DNA from: JABDBE01 sp049585795 | GTDB lineage: Bacteria; Acidobacteriota; Terriglobia; Terriglobales; Acidobacteriaceae | NCBI GenBank assembly: GCA_049585795.1 | Contig: JBAVAQ010000021.1 | Location: 160,812 to 224,811 of the forward strand | DNA length: 64,000 nt | Reading direction: 5' to 3' | In this document: piece by piece, positions 54,282 to 62,830 of the stretch | How the letters are laid out: every line of letters starts with the position of its first letter | How positions within the stretch are numbered: the stretch's first letter is position 1 | Notes under the pieces: generated by a model | Seen by the model: the letters and a program-made list of their open reading frames with translations, nothing else | What the model was told of the DNA's origin: nothing | The model's database searches: none | Translations under genes and position numbers: made by a program

Positions 54282-55490
54282 GTGGACCTGCTGGTCGGCG
54301 TACCTACGCAGGACAATGCCAAGACGGTCGGAGAAATCGTACAGGCGATTCGAGTTGGACTTCTGAAGTATTTTCCCAGGGAGCGCGCGGTTATCGTAAA
54401 CGCAGATGGGGGATCGAAGGACAGCACCCGTGACGTGGTCGCCGCAGCCTCGATCAATGATGTACAGCACGCTTCGGACTTGTACGCACTGCGTACCCTG
54501 CACTGCATCAGCACGGTCTGCGATGGAGGGCCCGCGACCGAAGTTGCCTTGCGAACTATTCTGGCGGCCGCAGAATTATTGCGCGCCAAAGCCTGCGCCA
54601 TCGTTTCGCCTGAATCGACAAACATCACACCGGACTGGATCGAGCGCCTGCTTCGACCCGTTTACTGCGATGATTTCGATCTTGTCACTCCGCTCTACCG
54701 ACGGCACAAGTTCGATGGATTGCTGCTACGAAACCTTGTCTACCCGATGACCCGTGCCCTGTATGCAAAACGGGTCCGGGAGCCCTACGCGGTTGAATTC
54801 GCATTCTCCGGGCGCTTAGGCAGCCATCTCTTGGAACAACAGGTTTGGGATCGTGGAACCGGGGGCGTCGGAACCGAGATGCGAGTGACCCTTGCCGCGA
54901 TGGCTGGCGAATTCCGCCTCGGACAGACTTTCCTGGGGACCAAACTGCATCTCGATCGCGGCTCGGCCGACCTCGTTCCGGCGATGCGGCAGACGGTCGG
55001 TACCCTTTTCTGGTCGCTCGAACCCAACTTTCAGCTTTGGAGCGCGAACCACGCCACGGAGAGTATCCCGACGTTTGGCGCCGAGTACGACTTGACGGCG
55101 GAACCAATTCGAGTGAACCGAAAACGACTTTATCAACTGTTCACTTCCGGCGTCAGCGAACTTGAGCCGATTCTTCAGTCAATCCTTTCGGGTCAGACGC
55201 TCGCGGAGATTCAAGCCATCGCCAAACTTGCAGAAGACGACTTCCGATATTCCCACGAGCTCTGGGTTAGAACTGCATATGAGTTCGCCGCTTCGTATCA
55301 CAAGTCCGTAATCAATCGAGACCACATCATTCAGGCTCTGGCTCCCCTTTATCGCGGAAAGGTGTACACCTTTCTCCTGGAAAACCGCGACGCTTCAGGA
55401 GAACAGATAGAGGCACATGTCGAATCGCTCTGCCTGACATTTGAGCGCTTGAAACCGTACTTGCTTGATTTATGGAACGCAAGAGAGTGA
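54282..55490 (+). CDS. Glycosyltransferase (glucosylglycerate-synthase-like)
   Basis: A 402-residue glycosyltransferase of the GT2/GT81-like fold. Early motif DLLVGVPTQDNAKTVGEIVQAI and the DxD-like NADGGSKD suggest nucleotide-sugar binding. It resembles glucosyl-3-phosphoglycerate/glucosylglycerate synthases, which make a compatible solute. Homology probably extends upstream of GTG 54282 through LEETSVLTDDFIRELI, but an in-frame TGA at 54207 separates this from the ATG (54174) that overlaps treS. So the annotated start is provisional and the gene may carry a nonsense change. Confidence 0.75.
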   Translation: MDLLVGVPTQDNAKTVGEIVQAIRVGLLKYFPRERAVIVNADGGSKDSTRDVVAAASINDVQHASDLYALRTLHCISTVCDGGPATEVALRTILAAAELLRAKACAIVSPESTNITPDWIERLLRPVYCDDFDLVTPLYRRHKFDGLLLRNLVYPMTRALYAKRVREPYAVEFAFSGRLGSHLLEQQVWDRGTGGVGTEMRVTLAAMAGEFRLGQTFLGTKLHLDRGSADLVPAMRQTVGTLFWSLEPNFQLWSANHATESIPTFGAEYDLTAEPIRVNRKRLYQLFTSGVSELEPILQSILSGQTLAEIQAIAKLAEDDFRYSHELWVRTAYEFAASYHKSVINRDHIIQALAPLYRGKVYTFLLENRDASGEQIEAHVESLCLTFERLKPYLLDLWNARE

Positions 55491-55497
55491 GGTCAAT

Positions 55498-56202
55498 ATG
55501 TGGGACATGATCATGGGAGAACTGGACCACGCGATGCAAGAGCTTGCCAGGAATTTCGCGCACTTCCTGCCCCGCCTGCTGGCGATGCTGATCATTGCGC
55601 TGTTGGGATGGGTAGTGGCTTACGTGCTGAAAGCCAGCTTGCGTGCCATTCTGCGGATCGCGAAGTTCGACAAGCTTTCTGACAATGCCGGAGCGACTCA
55701 ACTGCTGAACAAACTGGCGTTGCCTTCATCCAGCGAACTACTAAGCCGCATCGTATTTTGGGTGGTGTGGCTGGGGTTCATTTTGCTGGGAGTACAGGCG
55801 CTTGGCATCGTGGGCTTGCAAGAGCACATTGCAAGAATTTTCTTGTACCTGCCCAGATTATTTGTGGCGCTGCTGATTTTCTTCTTCGGATTGGTGGCGG
55901 CAAGTTTCTTTTCCCGCGCCGCGTTGCTCGCCGCCGTTAACGCCGGCTCTCCTTCGCCTGGGCTATTAGCCACCTTGATCCGGACAATCATTGTTATTTT
56001 CACGGTTACGATGGCATTCGAGCAACTGGGACTGGCGGAGAGGACAATTCTGATCGCTTTCGCCATTGCCTTCGGCGCTTTGATGCTCGGGTTGGCCATT
56101 GCATTCGGCCTCGGTGGCCGGGATTTGGCCAAGCAATTTCTGGAGAGAAGATTCCTCAAAGAACGGCAGGAGCAGAAGCAAGATGAACTGTCGCCACTGT
56201 AA
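55498..56202 (+). CDS. Small membrane protein with MscS-type TM helix repeats
   Basis: A 234-residue membrane protein with five to six helices. Repeated hydrophobic segments (HFLPRLLAMLIIALLGWVVAYVLKASLRAILR and YLPRLFVALLIFFFGLVAASFF) fit conserved TM-helix modules (PF05552 type) found in mechanosensitive-channel-like proteins; LAIAFGLGGRDLAKQFLERR closes it. There is no full MscS beta domain. It starts 7 nt after the glycosyltransferase, so it belongs to that unit. A channel or osmotic role is inferred from context. Confidence 0.7.
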   Translation: MWDMIMGELDHAMQELARNFAHFLPRLLAMLIIALLGWVVAYVLKASLRAILRIAKFDKLSDNAGATQLLNKLALPSSSELLSRIVFWVVWLGFILLGVQALGIVGLQEHIARIFLYLPRLFVALLIFFFGLVAASFFSRAALLAAVNAGSPSPGLLATLIRTIIVIFTVTMAFEQLGLAERTILIAFAIAFGALMLGLAIAFGLGGRDLAKQFLERRFLKERQEQKQDELSPL

Positions 56203-56227
56203 GTTAGCCTCAGCGAAGAGTATTCGA

Positions 56228-56950
56228 TCACTCTTTTGCGCGGCTCGGAACCGGACAAAAAATCGTGCCGCTGAGTTTCAACTGTCCCGTGTAGATTGCC
56301 ATGCCGACTACTGCATCGATTCCAAGTGCATCCAGTTGATCGACTTGTTGGGAGCTTGCAATCCCACCAGCTACGATCAGTTGCTTCGCGGTTGACGCTC
56401 GCAACTGGCTCACCGTGTCGAAAGGGATGCCCTGCATCAGGCCCTCAGTATCGATATTTGTGTATAGGAATGCGCTGCACCAACGTTCGAGAGCCGCAAT
56501 CATTTCAAGAGGCGACGTGGCTGTGATTTCGCGCCAACCGCGAATCGCGACCCGTCCCTGTTTGGAATCGATGGCGAAGACCAACTTCTCCGGCCCGACC
56601 GCGCGGGCTACCTTCTCCGCAAAGACACTGTGGGGCCGACCATCGCGAATGAGCGATGATCCGAGAATCACACGCTGCGCCCCAATCGACAGCATCTGTT
56701 CCGCAGCCTGAATGGAACGCACTCCTCCACCCACCTGACAGGGAAGGCGGCGGGCAAACTTGTGCACCAGATCCCGATTGTTGCCGGCTCCTAATGCCGC
56801 ATCCAAATCGATCAGTTGAATCAAAGGAAAGGAAGAGAAACGCGCGATCCATTCTTCAAAGTCATCAAATTCGAGCACTTTTCGCTCGCCCTGTACGAGC
56901 TGAACGATCTTGCCGCCCATGAGGTCGATCGAAGGAATCAACATGGCCAT
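56228..56950 (-). CDS. hisA: HisA isomerase (ProFAR isomerase)
   Basis: A 240-residue TIM-barrel HisA, the last gene of the his operon. It converts ProFAR to PRFAR. Phosphate/substrate motifs: SIDLMGGKIVQLVQGE near the start, QVGGGVRS, GSSLIRDG, and IVAGGIASSQQV near the end. The start ATG 56950 (or 56944) lies inside the end of hisF, an overlap of 13 (or 7) nt. The minus-strand operon thus ends here; downstream the convergent membrane protein gene ends at 56202. Confidence 0.94.
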   Translation of the reverse strand: MAMLIPSIDLMGGKIVQLVQGERKVLEFDDFEEWIARFSSFPLIQLIDLDAALGAGNNRDLVHKFARRLPCQVGGGVRSIQAAEQMLSIGAQRVILGSSLIRDGRPHSVFAEKVARAVGPEKLVFAIDSKQGRVAIRGWREITATSPLEMIAALERWCSAFLYTNIDTEGLMQGIPFDTVSQLRASTAKQLIVAGGIASSQQVDQLDALGIDAVVGMAIYTGQLKLSGTIFCPVPSRAKE

Positions 56951-57705
56951 CGCACCGGGACGCCCGCGCTCTGCAGTTCTTGCTTGAGATCGGCAAGACT
57001 ATGCAAGCCGAAATGAAAGATGGAAGCGGCAAGCGCGGCGTCGGCTTTGCCTCGCTGAAACACCTCGGCGAAGCTCTGCGTGTCTCCGCCTCCTCCCGAG
57101 GCAATGACGGGGATGTGCAACGCGTCAGAACACGCACGGGTCAACTCGCAATCGAAGCCAACGCCTGTGCCATCGCGATCCATGGAAGTAAGTAAAATTT
57201 CCCCCGCGCCCCGCTCTTCCGCTTCCCGCGCCCACGCCACCGCGTCCCGTCCGGTAGGATTTCTGCCGCCGCTCACGTAAGCCTCGAATCGTGCTTCGCC
57301 GTTGATCCGCTTGGCGTCAATGGCGACGATGACCGCCTGCGAACCATAACGCTGGGCGATGCGTGAAATCAACGACGGATCGGCGAGCGCGGCGGAATTG
57401 ATGCTGATTTTGTCGGCTCCTGCTTCGAAGACGGCGATCGCGTCGTCAAGTGAGCCGATCCCACCGCCGACAGTGAAAGGAATGAACAACTGTCGAGCGG
57501 TTCTGCGAACCGTGTCAGCCAGAGTCGCGCGCTTTTCATGGGTAGCGGAAATGTCGAGCAACACCACTTCGTCGGCTCCCGCTTGGCTATGAGCCGCGGC
57601 CAGTTCGGCCGGGTCGCCGGCGTCGCGAAGTTGCTGGAACCGCACGCCCTTTACGACGCGTCCAGCGTTCACATCGAGGCACGCGATGATTCTTTTGGTT
57701 AGCAT
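56938..57705 (-). CDS. hisF: Imidazole glycerol phosphate synthase, cyclase subunit
   Basis: A 255-residue TIM-barrel HisF. Catalytic aspartates in ACLDVNAGRVVKG (Asp11) and VAIDAKR (about Asp130); GGGIGSLDDA and ASGGGGDTQSF bind phosphate. With HisH, it makes imidazole glycerol phosphate and AICAR. ATG 57705 shares one base with the hisH stop (TAATG). Confidence 0.96.
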   Translation of the reverse strand: MLTKRIIACLDVNAGRVVKGVRFQQLRDAGDPAELAAAHSQAGADEVVLLDISATHEKRATLADTVRRTARQLFIPFTVGGGIGSLDDAIAVFEAGADKISINSAALADPSLISRIAQRYGSQAVIVAIDAKRINGEARFEAYVSGGRNPTGRDAVAWAREAEERGAGEILLTSMDRDGTGVGFDCELTRACSDALHIPVIASGGGGDTQSFAEVFQRGKADAALAASIFHFGLHSLADLKQELQSAGVPVRWPC

Positions 57706-58295
57706 TAGAGGCAGCAAAAATTCTCCAAAAGCTTCAGCCCAATCGCTCCCGATTTTTCCGGATGAAATTGCACCCCGAACAAATTGTCTTGTTCGACAGC
57801 AGCAGAGAACTCTCCGCCATACTCGCATCGGGCCACCGTCGTTTTTGTCACCGGCGCCGAGTACGAGTGGGTGAAGTATACGAATGAGCCGGAGGGGATT
57901 CCCCGAAGTAGCCGTGATCCCTCATGACAGGTCAAAGAATTCCACCCGACATGCGGCGACTTGACACTTGCTACGAAGCGTCCGCATGATCCTGAGAACA
58001 GTCCCAGACCTCGGATTCCGGGCGCTTCCGCGCTCGATTCGAACATCCATTGCATTCCCACGCACACGCCCAGAAACGGCACTCCTTGTTCGATTTTGCG
58101 AAGAATGGCCATGCGCAGCCCAGTTTCCTCCAGAATCGCGGTGGTCGAAAAGTGGCCCACCCCCGGCAGAATAATCTTGTCTGCTCGTGCTACGACCGAG
58201 GGATCGTTGGTAACATTTGCATCCGCACGTAGATGATCAAGCGCCTTTTTCACAGATGTAAGATTTCCCGCACCGTAGTCAACCACCGCAATCAT
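57705..58295 (-). CDS. hisH: Imidazole glycerol phosphate synthase, glutaminase subunit
   Basis: A 196-residue class I glutamine amidotransferase. Cys in GVCVGMQ is the nucleophile, with the triad completed by His and Glu in QFHPEKS. VDYGAGNLTSV at the N-terminus is typical. It feeds ammonia to HisF. ATG 58295 overlaps the hisB stop by one base (TGATG). Confidence 0.96.
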   Translation of the reverse strand: MIAVVDYGAGNLTSVKKALDHLRADANVTNDPSVVARADKIILPGVGHFSTTAILEETGLRMAILRKIEQGVPFLGVCVGMQWMFESSAEAPGIRGLGLFSGSCGRFVASVKSPHVGWNSLTCHEGSRLLRGIPSGSFVYFTHSYSAPVTKTTVARCEYGGEFSAAVEQDNLFGVQFHPEKSGAIGLKLLENFCCL

Positions 58296-58882
58296 CAAAG
58301 CAATCCTTTCGTGCTGGGAAGCAATCGCGCCATGCGCCGATCGCGCCAGCACGCAGCCCTCAAAGCGCGCGCAAATGCTTTGAACAGCGATTCAATCTTG
58401 TGATGGCTGGAACGGCCATAGAGCACGCGCGCATGCACGCTGGCGCGAGCACCCCGCGCAAAGCCGTCAAAAAAATCGGGTACCAGTTCGGCTTGCAGAT
58501 CGCCTACGAGGATGCTGCGAACTTTGGTATCGACCGTCGTGGACGTCCGTCCGCAAAAATCCACAGCCGCGAGTCCAAGAGTTTCGTCCATTGGCATCAC
58601 GAAATAGCCCGCCCGCAAAATCCCACGCTTGGGACCTAGAGCTTTGTCGAAGAGTTGGCCGAGCACAATACCGACATCTTCCACGGTGTGATGTTGGTCG
58701 ACATCGAGGTCACCCTTCGCCTTGAGCTCGAGATCGAAGCCGCCGTGATGCGCAAAAAGCTCCAGCATGTGATCGAAGAAGCGGATTCCAGTTGAAACTT
58801 TGTACCGGCCGTGGCCTTCAATCACCAGCACAGCACGAACGTCGGTCTCCTTGGTGACGCGGTGAATTGACGCTCGCCTCAT
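58295..58882 (-). CDS. hisB: Imidazoleglycerol-phosphate dehydratase
   Basis: A 195-residue HisB, dehydratase only. Metal-binding motifs FFDHMLELFAHHGGFD, DQHHTVEDVG and SSHHKIESLFKAF are present. No fused N-terminal histidinol-phosphate phosphatase. ATG 58882 overlaps the hisC stop (ATGA, 4 nt). An open frame runs far upstream inside hisC but is not coding. Confidence 0.96.
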   Translation of the reverse strand: MRRASIHRVTKETDVRAVLVIEGHGRYKVSTGIRFFDHMLELFAHHGGFDLELKAKGDLDVDQHHTVEDVGIVLGQLFDKALGPKRGILRAGYFVMPMDETLGLAAVDFCGRTSTTVDTKVRSILVGDLQAELVPDFFDGFARGARASVHARVLYGRSSHHKIESLFKAFARALRAACWRDRRMARLLPSTKGLL

Positions 58883-59955
58883 TTCGCGGTTACCTCTTTC
58901 GCTCCGATTTCCGCCAGCGTTTCCCGCAGCGCTTGGAGCAATCGTGCAGTTTGCTCCGTGGTTCCGAGAGTGATGCGCACGCAACCTTCGCACCCGAAGT
59001 CGCGAGAACGGTCGCGTACCAGGATGCCGCGCGATCGCATGGACTGGATAAGCGTAGTCCTCGACGGACCGAGGCGCGCGAGCACGAAGTTCGCTTTGCT
59101 CGGCCAGTACTGAATTCCCCACCGGGCAAACTCGCGCTGGAGTACGTCCCGCCCCTGCCGAACCTGGCCGACGTACTGGCGAATGTAGTCCTGGTCGGCC
59201 AGTGCTGTTGGCAAACAGGCAAGCGCCACACCATTCACGTTGTAAGGAGAACTGACCTTGCTCACCATCGAAATGTGCTCTACCATGCCGGCGAGCACGC
59301 CAATGCGCAGGCCGGCAAGTCCGTATGCTTTGGAAAATGTTCTGGCCACAAACAGGTTCGGAACGCTGCGCCATTGCCCCAGCAGCGTCTCTCCGTAAAA
59401 CTCAAAGTAGGCCTCGTCCACCAAAATCGCCGCCTGAGGTACGCGGCGTGCGGTTTCGAGCAAGCTTGCCGCTTCGGCTACGCTGCCCGTCGGATTGTTG
59501 GGATTGGCAACCGCGATCAGGCGAGTGCGCGTCGTGACTTGAGAAAGCAGATCAGAAAATGGAAACCTGAAGTCCGCTCCCGCCGGCACCGTGATAACTC
59601 GGGCGCCAGTCGCCGCTGCAGAAATCTCGTACATGGCAAACGTAGGCACGACGATGAGCGCTTCGTCGCCAGGCTGCAGAAAGGTTTCGCAAAGCAGATG
59701 GATGGCTTCATCCACGCCATTCGTCAGCAACAACTCGTTGGGATTGATGCCAAGAAAGTCCGCCGCTACGGCTTCAATGGGCTCGCGCTCAGGGTAGCAC
59801 GCGATTTCTTCCGCCGTGATTTTCCGCAATCGCGCCAGAACCCGCGGCGAGCAGCCAACCGTATTTTCGTTGAAGTCCAGGCGCAAACCCTCACGTCCAC
59901 CGAGCGGAGGATGATAGGTGTGCAGGTTGCGAACGGACTTGCACGCTTCAAGCAT
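58879..59955 (-). CDS. hisC: Histidinol-phosphate aminotransferase
   Basis: A 358-residue PLP-dependent class I/II aminotransferase. The PLP lysine is in TFSKAYGLAGLRIG; VANPNNPTGS and RLDFNENTVGC are typical. It transaminates imidazole-acetol phosphate using glutamate. ATG 59955 overlaps the hisD stop by 8 nt; an open frame reaches 60039 inside hisD. A same-length opposite frame here (58867-60024) is an artefact. Confidence 0.94.
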   Translation of the reverse strand: MLEACKSVRNLHTYHPPLGGREGLRLDFNENTVGCSPRVLARLRKITAEEIACYPEREPIEAVAADFLGINPNELLLTNGVDEAIHLLCETFLQPGDEALIVVPTFAMYEISAAATGARVITVPAGADFRFPFSDLLSQVTTRTRLIAVANPNNPTGSVAEAASLLETARRVPQAAILVDEAYFEFYGETLLGQWRSVPNLFVARTFSKAYGLAGLRIGVLAGMVEHISMVSKVSSPYNVNGVALACLPTALADQDYIRQYVGQVRQGRDVLQREFARWGIQYWPSKANFVLARLGPSRTTLIQSMRSRGILVRDRSRDFGCEGCVRITLGTTEQTARLLQALRETLAEIGAKEVTAK

Positions 59956-61192
59956 GGCCCACCCTCGTCCGAATCGATTCCGCATGTGCCCGCAGCCCCT
60001 CTGCATTTGCCAATGACTCGATGACGGGAGCAATTCCACTTAGACCTGACCGCGAAAGCCGCTGGACGCTGATGAGCTTTACAAAATCGAGAACGCTCAA
60101 CCCGCCGCGAAACCGGGCAGCCCCACCCGTAGGCAGAACGTGATTGGGACCTGATGCGTAGTCGCCACCGGCTTGCGGCGAATAGTCTCCGATAAAAACT
60201 GACCCCGCATTGCGGACGAGCGCAACGTCTGCCGCCTCGACAGTGAGATGTTCCGCCGCCAGCTCGTTCGCCCATGCAAGACTTTGCTGACGCGAAGTGG
60301 AAACGAGAATGACCCCGTTCCGGCGTAACGATTGCCGCGCAACCGCATTCCTCCGGCTTAATTTCTCCACAACAGCCGCCACCCGGCGCGCCAGATCTTC
60401 ATGAGTTGTGATAAAAGCTGCGAGCGCTTCCGGATCGTGCTCTGCCTGGGCCACCAGGTCCGACGCGATGAACTCTGGAGTCCCGACATCACTCACAATG
60501 ACAACTTCGGTCGGGCCAGCGAGGAAATCGATCGCACAGTCGAAGGAAACGAGCTTCTTGGCAGCCGTCACGTAGACATTTCCCGGGCCGACTATCTTGT
60601 CCACATTCGGAATGCTCTTCGTTCCGTATGCGAGCGCGGCAATCGCCTGCGCTCCGCCAATGCGATAGATTTCGCGGAGTCCGAGCATTCCAGCTGCCGC
60701 GAGTACTTCACCCCTTGGCTGCGGAGAGACGACGCGAATATTCTTGACGCCCGCCACCTGAGCAGGAATTACCGTCATCAGCAACGTCGACACCAGCGGA
60801 TAGCGTCCGCCGGGAATATAGCACCCGACCGAATCCAAGGGCCGTGCGATTTGGCCAACGGTGATCCCTTTGCGCGTGCGCGTCCATTCCACAGGTTTTT
60901 GCGATTCACAGAAACGGCGGATGTTTGCCGCTGCCGTGCGCAAGGAAGCTTTCAGTTCCGGGTTCGCCGCGTTGCAGGCTGAGCGAATCTCCGCATCGGA
61001 TACTTGAAGAGATTCTTGCGCACCAAGGCCATCCCATTGTTCGGCATATTTGCGCAGAGCACGATCGCCTTGCTTGCGGACGTCGGCAATAATTCGACGC
61101 ACGACTGGCTCGACATCCGTGTATCGTGAGCCGCGGGATGCCATCTTCCGCACTCTCGCAGCAGCTGCGGCTCCAGAGAGAATGCGCATCAC
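59948..61192 (-). CDS. hisD: Histidinol dehydrogenase
   Basis: A 414-residue zinc-dependent NAD+ enzyme that oxidises histidinol to histidine in two steps. Family motifs: SVGCYIPGGRYPLVSTLLM, GGAQAIAALAYGT, GPTEVVIVSD and NHVLPTGG. Length is normal. ATG 61192 overlaps the hisG stop by 4 nt. Confidence 0.96.
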   Translation of the reverse strand: MMRILSGAAAAARVRKMASRGSRYTDVEPVVRRIIADVRKQGDRALRKYAEQWDGLGAQESLQVSDAEIRSACNAANPELKASLRTAAANIRRFCESQKPVEWTRTRKGITVGQIARPLDSVGCYIPGGRYPLVSTLLMTVIPAQVAGVKNIRVVSPQPRGEVLAAAGMLGLREIYRIGGAQAIAALAYGTKSIPNVDKIVGPGNVYVTAAKKLVSFDCAIDFLAGPTEVVIVSDVGTPEFIASDLVAQAEHDPEALAAFITTHEDLARRVAAVVEKLSRRNAVARQSLRRNGVILVSTSRQQSLAWANELAAEHLTVEAADVALVRNAGSVFIGDYSPQAGGDYASGPNHVLPTGGAARFRGGLSVLDFVKLISVQRLSRSGLSGIAPVIESLANAEGLRAHAESIRTRVGHA

Positions 61193-62058
61193 AAGACCAC
61201 CTTGTTCAGCGGATATTCAACGATCCCTTGTCCGTTGGCTTCTTTCAACCGAGGGATCACCTGCCATGCCGTCGATTCTTCGATCACCGTGTTTACGGCT
61301 ACCCACTCTCCGTCACTGAGGGTAGAGATGGTGGGATTCTTGAGCGCAGGCAGAACCGCGAGAACCGCCGCCAGGTCCTGCTTGCGAACGTTCAGCATCA
61401 GCCCAACCCGGTTCTGGGCATCCATTGCGCCGCGCAGCATGAGAGATAGATTTTCAATCTTGCGGCGTTTCGGCGAATCACACCAGGCTTTCTGGTTTGC
61501 AATAATCTGCGTGTTGGATTCGAGTACCGTGTCAATTATGCGCAAGTGATTCGCTCTCAGGGAGCTTCCAGTTTCCGTGACTTCCACGATGGCGTCGGCC
61601 AGCATTGGCGGTTTCACTTCGGTGGCGCCCCAGGAGAACTCAACCTGCACGGCGACGCCTTTGTTCTCGAAATACTTCCGCGTAACACTGACGAGCTCGG
61701 TCGCGATGATGCGATCGTCCAAGTCTTCTGCACGCTGGTACGGCGAATCCTCTGGAACCGCCAGCACCCACCGCACCTTCCCGCGGCTCTGCTTGGCGTA
61801 AATAAGGTTAGAAACGGTCACCACTTCGAGGCCACTCTCCACCACCCAATCAAGGCCTGTCAGTCCCGCATCGAGAACGCCATGCTCGACATAGCGGGCC
61901 ATTTCCTGCGCGCGTATAAGCATGCACTCAACTTCTGGATCGCCGGTGGTTGCGAAATAAGAGCGGCCATTGGTGAAGATTGGTAAACCGGCGCGGGCAA
62001 AGAGATGCAGAGTAGCTTCCTGCAAACTACCCTTCGGAATTCCCAGACGGATTTTCAT
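61189..62058 (-). CDS. hisG: ATP phosphoribosyltransferase, long form
   Basis: A 289-residue HisG with the catalytic bilobal domain (GIPKGSL at the start, VLDAGLTGLDWV, IIATELVSVTRKYF) and a C-terminal regulatory ACT-like domain (about residues 205-289), so it is the long, hexameric, HisZ-independent form. It condenses ATP and PRPP in the committed step and is expected to be inhibited by histidine. ATG 62058 overlaps the hisI stop by 4 nt. Confidence 0.96.
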   Translation of the reverse strand: MKIRLGIPKGSLQEATLHLFARAGLPIFTNGRSYFATTGDPEVECMLIRAQEMARYVEHGVLDAGLTGLDWVVESGLEVVTVSNLIYAKQSRGKVRWVLAVPEDSPYQRAEDLDDRIIATELVSVTRKYFENKGVAVQVEFSWGATEVKPPMLADAIVEVTETGSSLRANHLRIIDTVLESNTQIIANQKAWCDSPKRRKIENLSLMLRGAMDAQNRVGLMLNVRKQDLAAVLAVLPALKNPTISTLSDGEWVAVNTVIEESTAWQVIPRLKEANGQGIVEYPLNKVVL

Positions 62059-62426
62059 GATCGCACCGCCTGCGCGCCAATACCCGCCTTCTGAGCCTCG
62101 TTCTGCGAAAGACTCCGCGTGAAACAGGAGCGCGTTCCTTCATGACAAACCAACCCTGCTCCCTCGACCTCGACCTGCAACAGAAGTGTGTCGCGATCGC
62201 AGTCGACGGTGGCGGAAACCAGCTTGAGCCGGTTGCCCGAGGTTTCTCCCTTCGTCCAAAGCTGGTTGCGAGTGCGGCTGAAAAACGTCACGTAGCCGGT
62301 AATGAGCGTATGCTCGCACGCCTCGCGATTCATAAAGCCCAGCATCAGAACTTCGCCGGACGAAGCATCCTGCACGATGGCCGGTGCCAGGCCCTGCATC
62401 TTGGCAAAATCAATTTCCTGATTCAT
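62055..62426 (-). CDS. hisI: Phosphoribosyl-AMP cyclohydrolase
   Basis: A 123-residue HisI, first gene of the his operon. Active-site and metal motifs: LWTKGETSGN, DCDRDTLLLQVE and CHEGTRSCF. There is no fused HisE (pyrophosphatase) domain. ATG 62426 has only AGGG upstream; an upstream ATG at 62450 sits inside the attenuator terminator and is unlikely. Translation starts after the attenuator at 62447-62485. Confidence 0.95.
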   Translation of the reverse strand: MNQEIDFAKMQGLAPAIVQDASSGEVLMLGFMNREACEHTLITGYVTFFSRTRNQLWTKGETSGNRLKLVSATVDCDRDTLLLQVEVEGAGLVCHEGTRSCFTRSLSQNEAQKAGIGAQAVRS

Positions 62427-62446
62427 AAAACCCTGTCCGTGTAGAA

Positions 62447-62485
62447 ACAAAAAGCCCGCTGAGCTTGGATCGCATCAGCGGGCTT
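62447..62485 (-). terminator. Attenuator terminator of the his operon
   Basis: On the minus strand, an 11-base-pair stem aagcccgctga (arm 3) / tcagcgggctt (arm 4) is followed by a T-run (tttttgttt). It lies between the His-rich leader ORF and hisI. Arm 3 can instead pair with tcggcggg in the leader (62525-62532, one G-T pair), the expected anti-terminator. Confidence 0.85.
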
Positions 62486-62511
62486 GAATCTCTTTTGGGT
62501 GTTACGCTAGC

Positions 62512-62580
62512 TCAGCCACACACCCCCGCCGACGCGCATTGCGCGTGATGGTGATGATGACGATGAGCCAGCCTGTTCAC
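62512..62580 (-). CDS. hisL: Histidine-rich leader peptide
   Basis: A 22-residue leader ORF from GTG 62580. Residues 6-12 read HRHHHHH, so six of seven positions are His. It ends at TGA (62512-62514), 26 nt before the terminator stem. A palindrome acgcgcaatgcgcgt (62532-62546) right after the His run can form an early pause hairpin whose distal arm borders the anti-terminator segment. Low charged His-tRNA would stall ribosomes on the His run, freeing the anti-terminator and allowing hisI-A transcription. Too short for usual gene calling. No Shine-Dalgarno is evident; see promoter. Confidence 0.85.
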   Translation of the reverse strand: MNRLAHRHHHHHAQCASAGVCG

Positions 62581-62586
62581 GAAGTT

Positions 62587-62615
62587 AAGATAACCAAGAC
62601 GTCAAACATTGTCAA
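62587..62615 (-). promoter_or_regulatory. Sigma-70-type promoter of the his operon
   Basis: TTGACA (62610-62615), 17-nt spacer, TATCTT (62587-62592). The -10 element ends 6 nt before the leader GTG, so the transcript probably begins at or next to the start codon. Confidence 0.7.
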
Positions 62616-62830
62616 AACAAATTTGCCCAGCTGTCGTTACGGAATGCCAGAGTTAAAGCTGGTGCGGGAAGGGGATTTTATTCCCACCATCTCCAAGAAC
62701 TGCGTGAGCATACCAAGAAATCCAACAAACTTCAATGCTGATGCGGGTTTTGCGCGCCTTTCACCAAAACTCCATGAAAACGACTTCCAGACAATTTCCG
62801 GTGATCTGCGGCGATTCGGCAGACGTTTTA

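Noticed and set aside
58867..60024. 385-codon plus-strand open frame
   Set aside because: It is antisense to hisC; no domain and Arg-rich composition.
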